64,000 nucleotides of DNA from Tamarix chinensis (taxonomy: Eukaryota; Streptophyta; Magnoliopsida; Caryophyllales; Tamaricaceae). The position numbers were made by a program, and so were the translations under genes. Of this stretch, positions 51,301-63,300 are shown piece after piece. A model generated the notes under the pieces. It was not told the DNA's origin and did no database searches. It was given only the letters and a program-made list of their open reading frames with translations. The stretch spans positions 1,550,564 to 1,614,563 of the forward strand of contig CM060175.1 in NCBI GenBank assembly GCA_030549775.1. Reading direction: 5' to 3'. Within the stretch, counting starts at the first letter, position 1. Each line of letters opens with the position of its first letter.

Positions 51301-54300
51301 ATGAGTGACTTGGCAGATTTTTTAAACTCATAATTTGTTTTCTAGCCTTTGTTTGTTGACAACACTAGGAAATGACTCCTAGGAAAATTATGTGTTATTA
51401 AAATAAACTAAATAAAATAACTTATACCATGAGAGAAAATCATAATATTCCTTGCTTATGTGTACAAGAGTACTTATGCTTCCAAATTCCTTGGAACTTC
51501 CTCAGAAAATGGTAGCATTATTGGAGATGGAGGCCTAGAGTAAAGAAAGGCTTATTGACCTAAAGATAACTAGGAGAGGGCATCTTACACAGTATCTGTA
51601 ATTCGCAGTAAAGGCTCATCCCACAGTGTAGAGTGACATTTGTAATCAATCAGCTTTGCAGGATAACATATTTGATAGAACTTCGATTAACAAGTAGATG
51701 AGAGTGAACCATCTCTGCCACCCCTGAAAATGTTTGCCAATTGTAGGTAATTGTCGATTCCTTTATGCTAAATGATTGCATCATCATTGACGTAGCCGTA
51801 TGATCCTATGATGCCTTTGTGTAAGGATTGGTAAAAAAGTTATGACCCCTTCACATTAAAAACTAGGCACAAGTCAGAATTTGAATATACAAGTAAGCAA
51901 ATTATCCACTAAAAGAATGATAGTTGTCTTGATCTGTCTGTGGTGCGACCGTAGCCGGCACGCAATTTAAACCCTCTTGTTGTCAATTGTAGCACTGGTA
52001 AATAGGGTATCGTTCTAGCCGGGGATTGAGAGGGCTCACCTCTATCTAACTAGCTTAAAAATAATTAAAACTAAAAAAAAAATCCTAAATAACACAGAAT
52101 AAATAAATAAGAAAAATAAAATATTAATGGGGGTTATAAAAATAATAAAATAATAAAGGAGTAAATAAAATAAAGTAAACTAATAACGAAAATAATGAAA
52201 ATGATAGGAAACCGCAGATATGAGAAATATGTTAGGGAAATAAAAATCCACCACTGGATTAGGTCGAATAATAATATTTATTTCTAAGTCATCCTTTAAT
52301 CGTGAGAATGAGATCGACCAAGTTGCACACCAAACGTAGGTCCATACACCTTATATTACTTCCCTTAATTAATTAATACGACCACGTGCCTATATTAACC
52401 CTATTAAATACTAGCAGTATAGCAGCAACAAGCGGCTCCTATATTTAACTAGATTTAATGCATTAAGTGTAAGTGGAAGGCTGTCAATCTAAGTACCCAG
52501 ACTAGTACAAAACGCATGTCTAGCTGTATTTCCTTTCCTTGACCCACACGTATTGAAACGTTTTACCACTTCGGTTAGAATCACAAAACTATTAGGTGAA
52601 TTGTTATCTAACCTAGCTGCAATTTATACACATAAATTCTAGTATATTTAGATGGCCACCTCGCAGGCCAATAATCCTACATACTATCACTTATGAGGAA
52701 CCAGAACAAGGCATGCACCAAATAAACTATACTTGACAGAATTATATATATAAACGATAGCAATTAATATAGAGTCAAGAAACAATCTCACGAAACAAAG
52801 AAAATAAAATTATAATTTAAATCCTAATCCAGGGTTTCAAATTATTCCCTAACAATAAATATTCAGCCAACCATAATTAAAGAATTAATTACACAAAAAT
52901 ATATATCTAAAATATAAATTAAAAATAAGAGAGAATTAACCGGCATTAATTTTGGATAAAAGATTAAGAATTTATTCAGATAAAAATTAATTTTATCTGA
53001 AATAAATTCTACCGGTATAAACTTTCCTCTAATTTTCTTCCTTGTTTGCCTTGAACTTCCGTGCAATAATTTTTTTTTCTTTTTCTTCTTTATTTGATGC
53101 TGACGGCTGATGTGTGCGGCTCCTGTACCTCGCTGTTAGCCCGAGCCGTGAAGGCTCTCCTCGGCTCTCCCGCTCTGCGGCCCTTCTCAGAGTCCGAGCC
53201 TCTGAAGGCCCTACTCTCCTCTGCGTCTCTGTCTCTCCCGAGCCTCTAAAGGCTCTCGTACGTCGCGTCCTGCAGCTCTGCCGCCCACTCTCTGGCTCTT
53301 TCTTTTTGTGCGGGCCCTCTTGGGTGCCTAACGGCAGAGGCAACCCTCTTTTTTTTCACGCTCCAGACGCCAGCCCTTTTATAATTTCTTTCCGTGCGTC
53401 GTTTTTTACTTTTCTTCGCCACGTCAGCCTTCGTTTTTTCTCGTGGCCCCTGCTCGCCCGGCTTTGTTTGTTTTGCTTTTCTCGCACTGAGTCTTTTTCA
53501 GCTTCGTTTGGTTTGCTGGTTTCGGGCCTTTGGGCCATTGGTCCAAAGGTCGAAATACTTTTTTTTTTCTTTTTTTCTTTTTAATTTTTCTTTTACTTAA
53601 AAACAAAACCTGCAAAATAAAATTAATAAATATTATTTTACTCTAAATATAGTTAATTTATATCATTTTAGCTCAAATAATAATATTTATGTAATTTTTA
53701 CCACTTAAGTATAAAACAATACTTATTCCCCTATATTTGTTAAATAAACTACCAAAAACTAAGATTATAAGGGTATAAAATGTGTCAAAATATGAACTCA
53801 TCAGTCTGTCATGATGGTACAATGTGAATAATCGTGAATAATCTCCATTGTTTTGGCACAAACATTTAGTCATACCATTTTGAAGTTCATTGAAGAATGC
53901 TTACCAAGCGACCATATTATGCTCTTTGTTGATGAATGATGTTTTGAAATTAGTTTCACTATGTCCAAAGTCATTATTATACTTGTAATTTGACCTAAAT
54001 GATGCGCACAATGATCTGGATAGGAAAAACAGTGGTTTTGTTTATATGCTCATTCAAGTCTTAATATGTTTAAGGCCTTGAAATCAGTTATAGAAACTAT
54101 TCACATTCAGCAACATAGAACTCGTCTCCTTTAACTTAGATTTAACACTAATGATCCAAGGTATTTTTTTAATTTTTATATATTTTGCAGAAACCTAGTG
54201 AAAGTGAAGCGGCATATTTTGTTTCATTCCTGCAGCATTCTGGATTCATGTCACGTGTGACTGAGTGAAATCTTATGCTTGATATTGACTTCCAAACGCA

Positions 54301-55254
54301 ACAGGCCTCATTTATTGGGGGGTAGGACTGTGAATGAAGCAAAAACTCACCATGGGTAATAAGAGACCACTGATGAGGAAGAGATAGCAGCAAGTAGTTG
54401 TAAGTTGTTTAGGTTTCATTCGTTACAAGGGGATGAGAGCAATGCCAAGAAAAATGTAGGACAAAACTCTAGGGGCCTTTCTGACACACAGCTGACCACT
54501 GTCCTAATAGTTGACAGCACACATTCCGCACAGTGTCCATGATTCCATATGGTTGTCGCTACCCAGTAGGACAGTGCATGGCTTGGTTTATTCATGCAGA
54601 TTTCAAACAAATTGAATTAAAATAAGTGGTGCATTAATCTCGGTATCTTGCTCAGATTATCGATTTCTGTTTATGGACCAAATGGCCCTAATGCCATGCT
54701 TTCTATGCTCTGATTCAAAATCAATAATGTCCATTTGTTTTCATTAATTCCAAGCCTTAGCACAAGTATTAGAGCATCTAGTCCAATGCTTTGGCATTAT
54801 GATTAGAGCTTTGAAGTCATTGTGAAATATTTATACTTCAAGTTCAAAAAACCCTTAATGTAATCCGTGCAAAAAACGAATACTGAAGTATGTATTACTT
54901 CTCAGCTAGGGAATGTGGACTTGGTGGCAGCCGCCACTATTGACTATCAAATTCTGCTGCTGAATCTTAATTGTCACTTTCCCTGTTCTTTCCTATTACT
55001 TTCATTGATTTCATACATCAATGGTCGTCACTTGGTTAAGTTCTATGGTCTTTTGTTTTGCAGTGCACTCGTTTGGGGATCCAGCGCGAAACACAAACCT
55101 CAAAGAGTTGGCAAGGTTGATTCTGCGACATGATTCTCATGCTTACGTTGCACTTTTCATCACATGCATGACACTGGTTACTTTTCTGTCTTCTCTGTAT
55201 CAGGAACATGAACTTGAAGATGAGGATGTTGTTCAGATTATAAAAAAGGTGTGA
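38084..55254 (+). CDS. DRG1: Developmentally regulated GTP-binding protein, DRG1 type, ten exons
   Basis: Cytosolic ribosome-associated GTPase of the Obg/DRG group; with its Dfrp1 partner it promotes translation. Exons: 38084-38125, 38474-38527, 39186-39359, 41090-41161, 41332-41391, 43346-43455, 49173-49472, 49801-49992, 55064-55115, 55204-55254; 1107 nt, 368 residues. All introns are GT-AG and the frame holds throughout. Helix-turn-helix start with [17 protein letters not shown] (16-32); G1 GFPSVGKS (71-78); G2 region around TT of YEFTTLT (94-100); G3 DLPG (117-120); G4 NKID (248-251); G5 SA (271-272); TGS domain from about 290, ending [31 protein letters not shown] and [16 protein letters not shown] separate it from DRG2-type proteins. 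Length and exon content fit a complete, functional gene. Introns 6 (5717 bp) and 8 (5071 bp) are inflated by retrotransposons. Confidence 0.96.
40270..40298. repeat. 29-bp T homopolymer in DRG1 intron 3
   Basis: Uninterrupted T tract, possibly the poly(A) end of a retroposed sequence on the minus strand. No source sequence is recognised beside it. Confidence 0.85.
41392..43345. other. DRG1 intron 5, with a possible unclassified insertion
   Basis: 1954 bp. Around 42282-42360 the words gtgcagaattct and agttctgcactta face each other as an imperfect hairpin. A GT microsatellite follows at about 42428-42448 and a GA tract at about 43033-43046. The stretch 42400-42840 looks like LTR sequence but gave no firm boundary. 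Confidence 0.35.
42428..42448. repeat. (GT)n microsatellite in DRG1 intron 5
   Basis: About ten GT units. Confidence 0.9.
44150..49038 (-). mobile_element. Degenerate gypsy element in DRG1 intron 6
   Basis: Related LTR-like stretches lie at about 44150-44548 and 48396-49038; both hold cttgaaccc(c), c(a)gcctcttcctaa-type words in the same order and end ...ctca/...agca. A primer-binding site reads TGGTATCAAAGC on the minus strand at 48381-48392, just inside the right LTR. Between them, minus-strand fragments include gag (about 47090-47270: [15 protein letters not shown]), RNase H (about 45960-46020: [11 protein letters not shown]) and the pol end HLEGKVKV next to the left LTR. The right LTR has extra sequence at about 48600-48960. 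The left outer boundary is uncertain. Confidence 0.65.
45262..45302. repeat. (ATT)n microsatellite in DRG1 intron 6
   Basis: About 14 ATT units within an AT-rich stretch. The poly-Ile frame over it is an artefact. Confidence 0.9.
50200..51940 (-). mobile_element. Gypsy remnant in DRG1 intron 8
   Basis: The minus frame 50509-50769 reads [19 protein letters not shown], the chromodomain-like polyprotein end, and resembles 30600-30720 of the element in mS35 intron 1. Two similar LTR-like stretches (about 50370-50520 and 51380-51500: taatattcc, gaatacttatg, aacttcct) suggest a collapsed or duplicated structure. Integrase-like remnants lie between. Confidence 0.55.
51941..53803 (-). mobile_element. 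Solo LTR, 1863 bp, with perfect 5-bp duplication, in DRG1 intron 8
   Basis: Ends TGGTGCGACC and AACTCATCA (minus strand TGATGAGTT...GGTCGCACCA), flanked by gtctg at 51936-51940 and 53804-53808. The interior has an AT-rich half and a GC-rich block (53100-53540) in which (g)aggctctc/gcctct words repeat. No pol domain. The frames at 53029-53615 fall in this block and are not taken as genes. Confidence 0.75.
53809..55063. other. Right part of DRG1 intron 8
   Basis: The start may continue the gypsy remnant interrupted by the solo LTR. Nothing definite is seen up to the exon 9 acceptor (ttgcag, 55063). Confidence 0.4.
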
Positions 55255-55772
55255 GAAGAAAAAAAATTATATCCAAGTGTAGAATTAGACAGTCGTCCTC
55301 TTTACAGGAATTGCTGCAGATTAGTGTATGGAACTGTCCGCAGTTGGCGAGAGTTCGCAGTTGGCGAGAGTTCCCCCATGCGAAGTACTTACTGCCAATT
55401 TATATACCATGGTGGTGAAATTGTTTTTATAGCAACAAAGTTATCTATTGAGTTCTGCCGATTTTGTTATCCCTATTGCGAGGACCGTAACAATAGATGC
55501 TATCCTACAATACATTACCGTGTAACTTCACGGAGTTTCTATAATATTAGTTAGCCTTGATTTTCTAATCTCTTTCTTGGTTTGCCATCTAAATATGGGC
55601 GCGCGCTACTGTGTTGTAGTTAGTCTTTTTGATGTGCATGTTAAGGCAAAGAAGCCTTTTGGTCATTGACTTTAGTTTGGATGATGGTGAAGCTAAAAGT
55701 TTCTTGTAGCTTTTGAGATTCAGTGTTCAATTTGTAAGTAATAATTTTTAATTAAGGATTTCGGCTAGCTAT
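55255..55772 (+). other. DRG1 3' UTR and downstream flank
   Basis: No gene recognised. An AT-rich stretch (aagtaataatttttaatt) near 55735-55755 could hold the polyadenylation site. A 15-bp direct repeat (cgcagttggcgagag) occurs near 55338-55370. Confidence 0.45.
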
Positions 55773-55775
55773 TTA

Positions 55776-56830
55776 GGTGTCGTTTGGTATTACTTATTTT
55801 TAATAACTACTTTTAGATAAAATTTACTTTTATAAATCTATTTTTAAAAAAGTACTTTTATAAGTAAAATGTATGTTTGTTTTTACTTTTATTATATAAG
55901 TAATTAATGTTAAAAAACTACTTATTGTATCTTATTAGTGTTTGGTTTTTATTTTTCTACAAATTACTTTTTATTTTCCATCTTTAGTTTTTATCTTTCT
56001 ATATTTATCTTTTAGTAATAATTACTATATAAATTATGTAATATTAAATATTAAAAAGCATATTAAATATTAATAAGTATAAAAAAATATATAAAGATAT
56101 TATAAAGTACTAAAAATTATAAAATAAAAATTATAAATTTATTAAAAAAAATTATGAACAACCACTAAACAAACTTTATAAACTTTATAAATATCTAAAA
56201 CTCAAATAACAATAATGATCAAAGTTTATATTATACAATAAATTATATGATATGCATATGATTGAATTACTTTAACTGAGATATCATTATTTTTCATTTT
56301 AATTAATTATTTATCATAGGTTACTATAGGGTAATTTTGAATAAATAAATAAAGTGTTACAATATATGTTTAAAAGTATTATTTTATTTTATTTTAATAT
56401 TTATGTTGATAGATATATTATTAGAATAATCGGGACTAAAATCTGCTCTCGTTTCCTGAATGTGTACTTTTGGACCCTTTCTCTCGGGTCTTAACTTTAA
56501 GGTATATAGCGGAAGCTTAAATCTTTAAGCCGCTTACGTAATAAATAATCAAACACGCCCCAGTGCTGCCAGACCGGCATGTATTTGTTTTAAACGAAAC
56601 TTTTACTAAATATGTACCGTACCGTATTTGTTACGAAAGTAATTTTAGTTAAATAATAAAAGTAAGTTAAATCTACTTATTAATTTTAGTTTATAAAAAG
56701 TAGTTTTAAGAAATTAATTTTAAAAATAACTTTTATAAAGTGAAGTCAAACAACAATAATTAATCTAAAATAACTTTTTATAATTAATTATAAAAAAAAC
56801 TACTTTTGTTAAGTTAAAACAAACAAGCTC
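55776..56830. mobile_element. Tourist-like (PIF/Harbinger) element, 1055 bp
   Basis: Left end GGTGTCGTTTGG, right end complement GAGCTTGTTTGTTT, both followed inward by inverted aagtagtt/aactacttt-rich arms. TTA lies directly outside both ends (55773-55775, 56831-56833). Very AT-rich interior and no transposase. An inner cgttt/aaacacgccc pair near 56560 hints at a nested element. Confidence 0.6.
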
Positions 56831-56833
56831 TTA

Positions 56834-57587
56834 GTTATTCCAACCCAACTTACATACAACCCTTTCAAATGAGGTATCAATCTGGTTTTTTTTTTTCTCT
56901 TTTTTCTTTTCTCTTTTTTGTGTAGAAGTGCATTGTTCTAGCTTTTAAGGTTAGTTTATATATGAAGAAGAATTCGAAAGGGTTAATTTACCGGTTGTTA
57001 TTTACGTATTTTTCTTGGTTCGGCCATGAGAATTTGCATCATTTTCGTTGTTTGGCCCCAAAAAAGTAATACTCTTGGATTTATGTGCTTAGGTCTCTCT
57101 CCCAATTGAGATATATGTATGTAATGCAGAAATTATAAATTATATCTAATGAAGCATAAGCTATAAAAAAATGGCAAAAGATAACAAGGAAGAATAGTGG
57201 CAAGAGTCAGCCAGCTCAAACCAAAAATGGACAAAGGAGTTGGAAGAATAATAGAAGAGATATTTGATCTACAAGTAATTATTGAGATTTATTATTCTTA
57301 TTTACCAACTTAGGTCACAACACTAAAGATAAAAGGGAGTGAAATTTTTAAAAGATTAAGATAAAATCTTTCACTTGAGTTTTGCATGTATGAGTGAGTA
57401 AGAACTCTTCAAGTTTTAATTATAATGTAGTGTAAATTTAATTCTAAGGGAGCTAACACATATATGGGAATGTGTTAAGACTCTTTGAGATACAAAAATG
57501 ACCATACTACTCTCCATAAATGTCTAGACCACTACCCCCAACACTTAGTTACATTATAAACTAATTAGCTAATTAAAGTTTAAAATC
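56834..57587. other. Intergenic, partly probable LTR of gypsy D
   Basis: No gene recognised. A polypurine tract on the minus strand (AGAGGGAGGGGT, 57589-57600) is followed by TGATTTTAAAC at 57588, so the stretch below may be the 3' LTR of the next element; its other end is not resolved. Confidence 0.35.
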
Positions 57588-57588
57588 A

Positions 57589-60372
57589 ACCCCTCCCTCT
57601 TAGTTGATTTTGAAAATACTAAACAGGAAAATAAGACTCTCTCCCAAAACCCATTTGGTCACCTTTGAGAGGGATTTACAAAGGGGATTAGACACTACCT
57701 CAACTTAAGTTACAACTAGTTAAAATTAGGAAAAGTTGATAGACTAAAAATTATTAACTACTCTATTATCCATTGGTACACTTGAGCCTCCTTTTAACTA
57801 CAAAAAGTAATTGTATTCATGTTACTACTTCAAGTCAATTGTCTAGGTCTGCCTATGTGATGATTATTTCCCCCAATTTGCATGCTTCAAGCGTGTAAGA
57901 AGCTTTTTGTATGGTTGACTTGTTTGGATGGAATTTCTAAGAGATTTTGTTGGATGCATGTTTGGGAGTTTAACCATCGTGGGTTGAAGTCTTGCTGGAT
58001 AGTGAGCCATGTTGGGTTGATTTAAGCCATAAGAAAGAGGTGGCATAAATGGCTCGTGCATGGCTTGAAGTCCTAACTAATGAATTTTTTCTCTGCTAGG
58101 AGTATTTTAGCACTTTCTAAATTAAAAAAATTAATTAGCATGCTCATATCATTCGTGGGAGATGCTCCTGCATCATTTCCCCCTTTTAGGAGTTCCCTCA
58201 TATTTATTTGTATGGCTCATCATGCAAATAAGAAAGAAAATCTCCCACATTAAATGTGTTTAATATGTTCCCTAGTTCTAGTGGTAACTCGAGTGATAAG
58301 TATTGTTCCCTATTGCCTCAAGGACCTTGAAAGGCCCATCACTCTGAGGCATAAGCTTGTTTCATCTCTTGATTGAAAATATATCCTTTCAAAGATGTAA
58401 TCACATAAGGTCCCCTAGCTCAAAAAATTATTCTTTTTTTATGTTGGTTTGCCTTCTTTTTGTTCATTTCATTAATATGCTCAATTCGGAACATAACTTG
58501 CTCATAAAGCTGCTTGAATGCTTTGGCCCTTTCATTTGCCTCAAAACTAATGTGTGCTTCAAGTGGGCAAGGTATGAGTTCGATCGAAATAGTAGGGTTT
58601 ACCTCATAGATGACTTTAAAAAGGGAGTGGGTGGTGGCATAGATGGGAGACTTATTATTAGCGATCTTCAGATGGCTGAACTTGAGATCCTAATCCCACA
58701 TAGATTTCTAAACTAAGCTCCTCAATATCATCATGATCGTTCGATTGGTAACCTCAGTCTAACCATCTATTTAGGGGTGACAGGTGGTACTAAATAGAAT
58801 TTTAGTACCTATTAGCCTCTATTGATTCTTCTAGAAGAAGCTAAGAAACTTGGTATCCTTGTCAAAGATAATTATTTTTAGGATACTATGTAGCCTAACT
58901 ATCTCCTTGAAACGATTGGCTATGTAAGAGGCACTATTTTTTTTTTTTATAACAAGAGACAGAATGAGTCATCTTAAAGAATTGGTCTACCACCACCATA
59001 ATAACATCATTTTGCCTTAGGGTCCTAAGCAAGCCTACTATGAAGTCCATACTTATATGGTCTCAATGTTGATGTGGGATAGGCAAATGAGTATAAGCTC
59101 TTGATGGAAGTAGATCTTGAAATTTTGGCAAATAGAACATCGTGCCACAACCCCTTGTACATCCCAAACCATCTTAGGCCCAAAATAAGGTTTTTAGAGT
59201 AGATCACATGTTTTGTTTATGCTAAAGCGGACATCCAATCCTCCTCTATGCACTTCTCAAACCAACAACTCATGAGCCGAACTCTTGAAAATCACATTTT
59301 TTTTTCTTTGAAGAGAAAGTCTTCTTGTATCATATAGGGCCCACGAACCTTTTCTTGGTCTTCAAAGAACTTGAAAAAATCTTCATCCCCTGAATATAGA
59401 TTTTTTAAGCAACAAAACCTGAGAACTCAACTTTCTAGTGAATATAACATATAATTCCTCCTAGAGACTTTATCGACTACAACATTTATCTTACTGGTGT
59501 TATGCCTAGCTATAAAGGAAAAAGATTGCAAAAAATTAACCCACATAGCATTCCTAGGGCTGAGCTTATGTTGCTCATTTATTACTTTAAGGATTCATGA
59601 TCTATATGCAATAAAAATTAGGAGGCCTAAGGTAAAGAGATCATTGATATAGATCCCTAACAATGGTGTAGAATTCTTTATCATAAGTGTTATCGTTGGA
59701 GCTAGAACCATTGAGTTTTTTTTATTAAAGTAGGCAATAAGTTTGCCTTCTTCTAGTAAAATGGCCTTAATGTCCACTCCACTTGCACCACATTCCACCT
59801 TCAATACTTTAGCAATGCCAATAAATCTTAGAATGGGGGCTTCACTCAACTTCCCTTTGATCAACTCAAAAGCTTCTTGGGCATTATTGGTCTAAAATAA
59901 CTCCCTCTTTTTGAGACATTTAGTGGTAGGGATTAATAACATACTAAATCCTTTAATAATCTGCCTATATAATGAGGCCATTTTATGGAAGAATCTAACA
60001 TGGGTAATGGATGTGGGTGTAAGGCATGTTTTTATTGCCTCCACCTTTAACTAATCCATTGATATACCTTCTTGAGATACAAAAACTCCTAAGAAGGCAA
60101 CTCTTGGCAAAAGGAAATCACACTTCTCTAGCATACCATACAACTTATTCTTTCTAAGAGCTACAAATACAATCTTCAATTTCCTTACATGCTCTTTACT
60201 ATTACAAGTGTAACTAAGAATATCACTAAAATAAACTATACAAACTTTGAAATGAAAGACCTTAAAAAATCATCCATAGGAGTCATGAATGTGCTTGGTG
60301 CATTTAATAATCCAAAAGGCATGACAATCCATTGATATAAGCTTCCTTTGGTTTCAAAGAAGGTCTTATATT
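57589..60372 (-). pseudogene. Gypsy element D: reverse transcriptase to integrase (truncated, broken)
   Basis: Minus strand: reverse transcriptase reading YKTFFETKGSLYQWIVMPFG (about 60290-60358), RNase H (59595-59864: KLSEAPILRFI, VECGASGVDIKAILLEEGK), integrase (59025-59207 and on to 58300), with frameshifts throughout. The reverse transcriptase stops near 60360-60372, where unrelated pyrimidine-rich sequence begins; gag and protease are missing. Confidence 0.75.
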
Positions 60373-63300
60373 CACCCCTTCCCCTCTTGCGTGTTGGGCC
60401 ACTAGCCTATCTGCCCCTCCTCCCCCCTTTCCTTTTTCCTTTCCTCATCTCGACTCTCCTTTTTCTTTTCTTCCTTCTCCCGCATGAGCCCACACTGCCA
60501 CCCACTTTCTTTTCTCCTTTCTCCCTAACCGGGCCAACCTGCTTCTTCTTTCCCTTTGGCCGCCCATCGCACCAGCCCCCTCCCCTTCTTCTTCTTCTTT
60601 CTTTCTTCTTCCTCTTTCCTTGGCGAAAAACTCGACCACCCCACCATCTCTGCCGCCCAACCTACAACTCTCTCCCCCCTACCGCTTCCCTCTCTCTCTC
60701 TCTCTCTCTTTCTCTCTCGTCTTTTTCTCTACACCATCCCTCTCTCCCTTCCCCCATGCCCTGCCATACCTCTCTTCTCCCTCTCCCTGCCATTGCCATT
60801 CCCTACCACCCTACCGCCACCCTCAAGCTCCCCTATCCCCTCCTCTATCTTCGCCTTATTTTTCTTCTTCCTCCCTGCCTCATTCTGGCATTTCTTGTTG
60901 AGCTTTCCATTCATTCTCGACCCTCCTTTCTTCCTTTCTTCTCCTTCCCTCATCCTCCCTATTTTGCTTCTCCGCCGTCGTTCCGCCTCTACCGTCACCT
61001 CAACAACCACCTGCACCACCCCTACCACCCTCTAGCTCACCTACGAACCATCACAACACCCATTGAGTCACCCCGTAGCCTCCTTCTTCCTCCTCTCTTC
61101 TTTTTCTCTTCTTTCCTTCCCTTCTCGGCAACCACCCTGTACCGCCTCGATCTGCCGCCGTTCCGCAGCCTTTGCCGCCACCTGAGCCACCAAACCAATC
61201 CCTACAACCCCCTCTACTAGCCCCAAACCTCCTTTGGCTGAAACCACCACCCGAAAGCCTTCGTTTTCCCCTCCCTTTTCCTTCCTTCTCAGCCCTCCAT
61301 CTCGACTCCCTCCTCGGCATCATCACTTCGCAGCCTTGCTGTCACCACCTCCGCTGCCCTTAACCACCATCAACCCATCCCCGATCACCACCTACACCCC
61401 CTCTCCACCTTTGCATCATCCCTTTGCCTTAAATCCTCCCCCATCCCCTTTTTCTTAGCCTAAAAACCCTAACCCAAAAATGCCCATTTTTCCTCTCTTC
61501 ACCACCTTCGAGCCCCCTCCTCCTTTCTTTGCATGCAGCTCATGCTGTATGAGTAGTATGAGCTGTTGTATTTCTTGATTTAATTGGTTAATAATTTTAA
61601 GGTATAATAATATTTTAAGCTAATTATTTGGTTAATTAAGTGTTATAAAGTCTTACACTTGGTTTCTCTTATTTCTAATATAATCAATCTTGATATTATA
61701 TTTAGGTGTTGGTTTTGATAATCAAAGATTTAACCTTAAACCTGAATATTGGTAAGATTAATTTTTGCGGGAATTAATGTAATTGTTAAATCCCACTTAA
61801 ACGCATGGATTAACATATGTTAGCACATTAGGATTTTTAATACCTTACTATGCTTGATATATAATATATTTGGTTTCTTGTGTTGACTGATAAAAAGGAA
61901 GCATGATAGATTATATGCTGTATGTGGAAATATTGTTTAGGGCAGGAGTTGGTTATAAATAAAAGGGTTAAGTATTATCCATGTTGTATTATGCTATTGT
62001 GATCTTTAATGTATGATTAATATTTTTGTAAGCCTTAGGGGTATTTTAGTAATATATCTTGTACAAGAATATGGCTTAATGTGTATGGGTATTAACAAGT
62101 ATTATATTAAATATAATAGTTGGGGAGTTGGATAATAAGGATGGGGTATTAATGCTAGTAATTCACATGGTGATGATAATTTAATATAAGTGGAGTAATA
62201 AGGGGTAAAATGGTAATTTATAAGTGAAAAGGGTAAATTGGTAACTTTGGAAGAAAAGGGGGTAAAATGGTAATTTTGGAGGCAAGGGTAAAATGGTAAA
62301 TTTGTAAGTAAAAGGATGAATTGGTAATTTTGGTCGTAGGGGATAAAATGGTAATTTTGGAAGTAAAAAGGCAAAGTGCTAAATTGTAAGAAAAAAGGGG
62401 TAAATTGGTAATTATGTAATTAAGGGGTAATGTGGTAATTTTAGAAGTGAAGGGGTAAAATGGTAATTTTGTAATTAAAGGGTAAAAGGGTAATTTTGGA
62501 ATTAAAGGATAAAAGGATAATGTTATAATTCAAGGGTAAAATAGTAATTTCATAAATAAAGGTCAAAATGGTAATTTTTTAATTAAAGGGCAAAAAGGTA
62601 ATTTTATAATAAAAGGGGCAAAATAGTAATTTTATAAGTGAACGAGTGTTAGGGTAATTTTTGAAAGTTAAGGGAAAAAATGGTAAATTTGAAAGTAAAG
62701 GGGTAAAATGGTAATTTTATAAACAAAAGGGGTAAAGTGGAGATTGGAAAGGAGTAACTTGGTCATTATAATAATTGAGAAGGGTAAAATGATAATTTAA
62801 TAAAAGAGAAAAGTAAAATGATAATTTAATAATGGAGAAGGGTAAAATGGTAAATATGATAAATGTGAAGGGCAATTTGGTAATTTAACCAACTAAAGGG
62901 GTAATTTGGTAATTAAGATAATGAACAGGGGTAATTTGACCAACTAAAGGGCAATTGTTAATTATAATAAAGGAAAGGGAAATTGGTAATCTAACCAACC
63001 AAATGGGAAAATATATTGAATATAACGATTATGAAGGGTGTTTTGTGGCCTAATAAATGTGAAAGATAACTTGATAACCCAAACCAAGTAAGGGTGTAGC
63101 TAAGGCCGAATGTGTGCTATGTATCCTACATGCCTTGGATGTCCTATATAATTATATGTCGTGTTTTATATGCTATTATCTTAATTGTTTCATGTGTGGC
63201 ACGACTTGCAAAAGAGGTATGTTCATGTGCCCTCTTTTGGCATGTGCTAATATGGATATGCTGTAAGTTATGATGTGATGTGATGTGGCCCTTTAGGATA

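Noticed and set aside
53029..53615. Overlapping frames of 60-156 codons on both strands in DRG1 intron 8
   Set aside because: GC-rich repetitive block within a solo LTR; no recognisable domain and no consistent strand.
60348..61220. 290-codon open frame, the longest in the window
   Set aside because: Pro/Ser/Leu-rich low complexity in a C/T-rich block that is open in several frames; begins inside the minus-strand gypsy reverse transcriptase; no domain.
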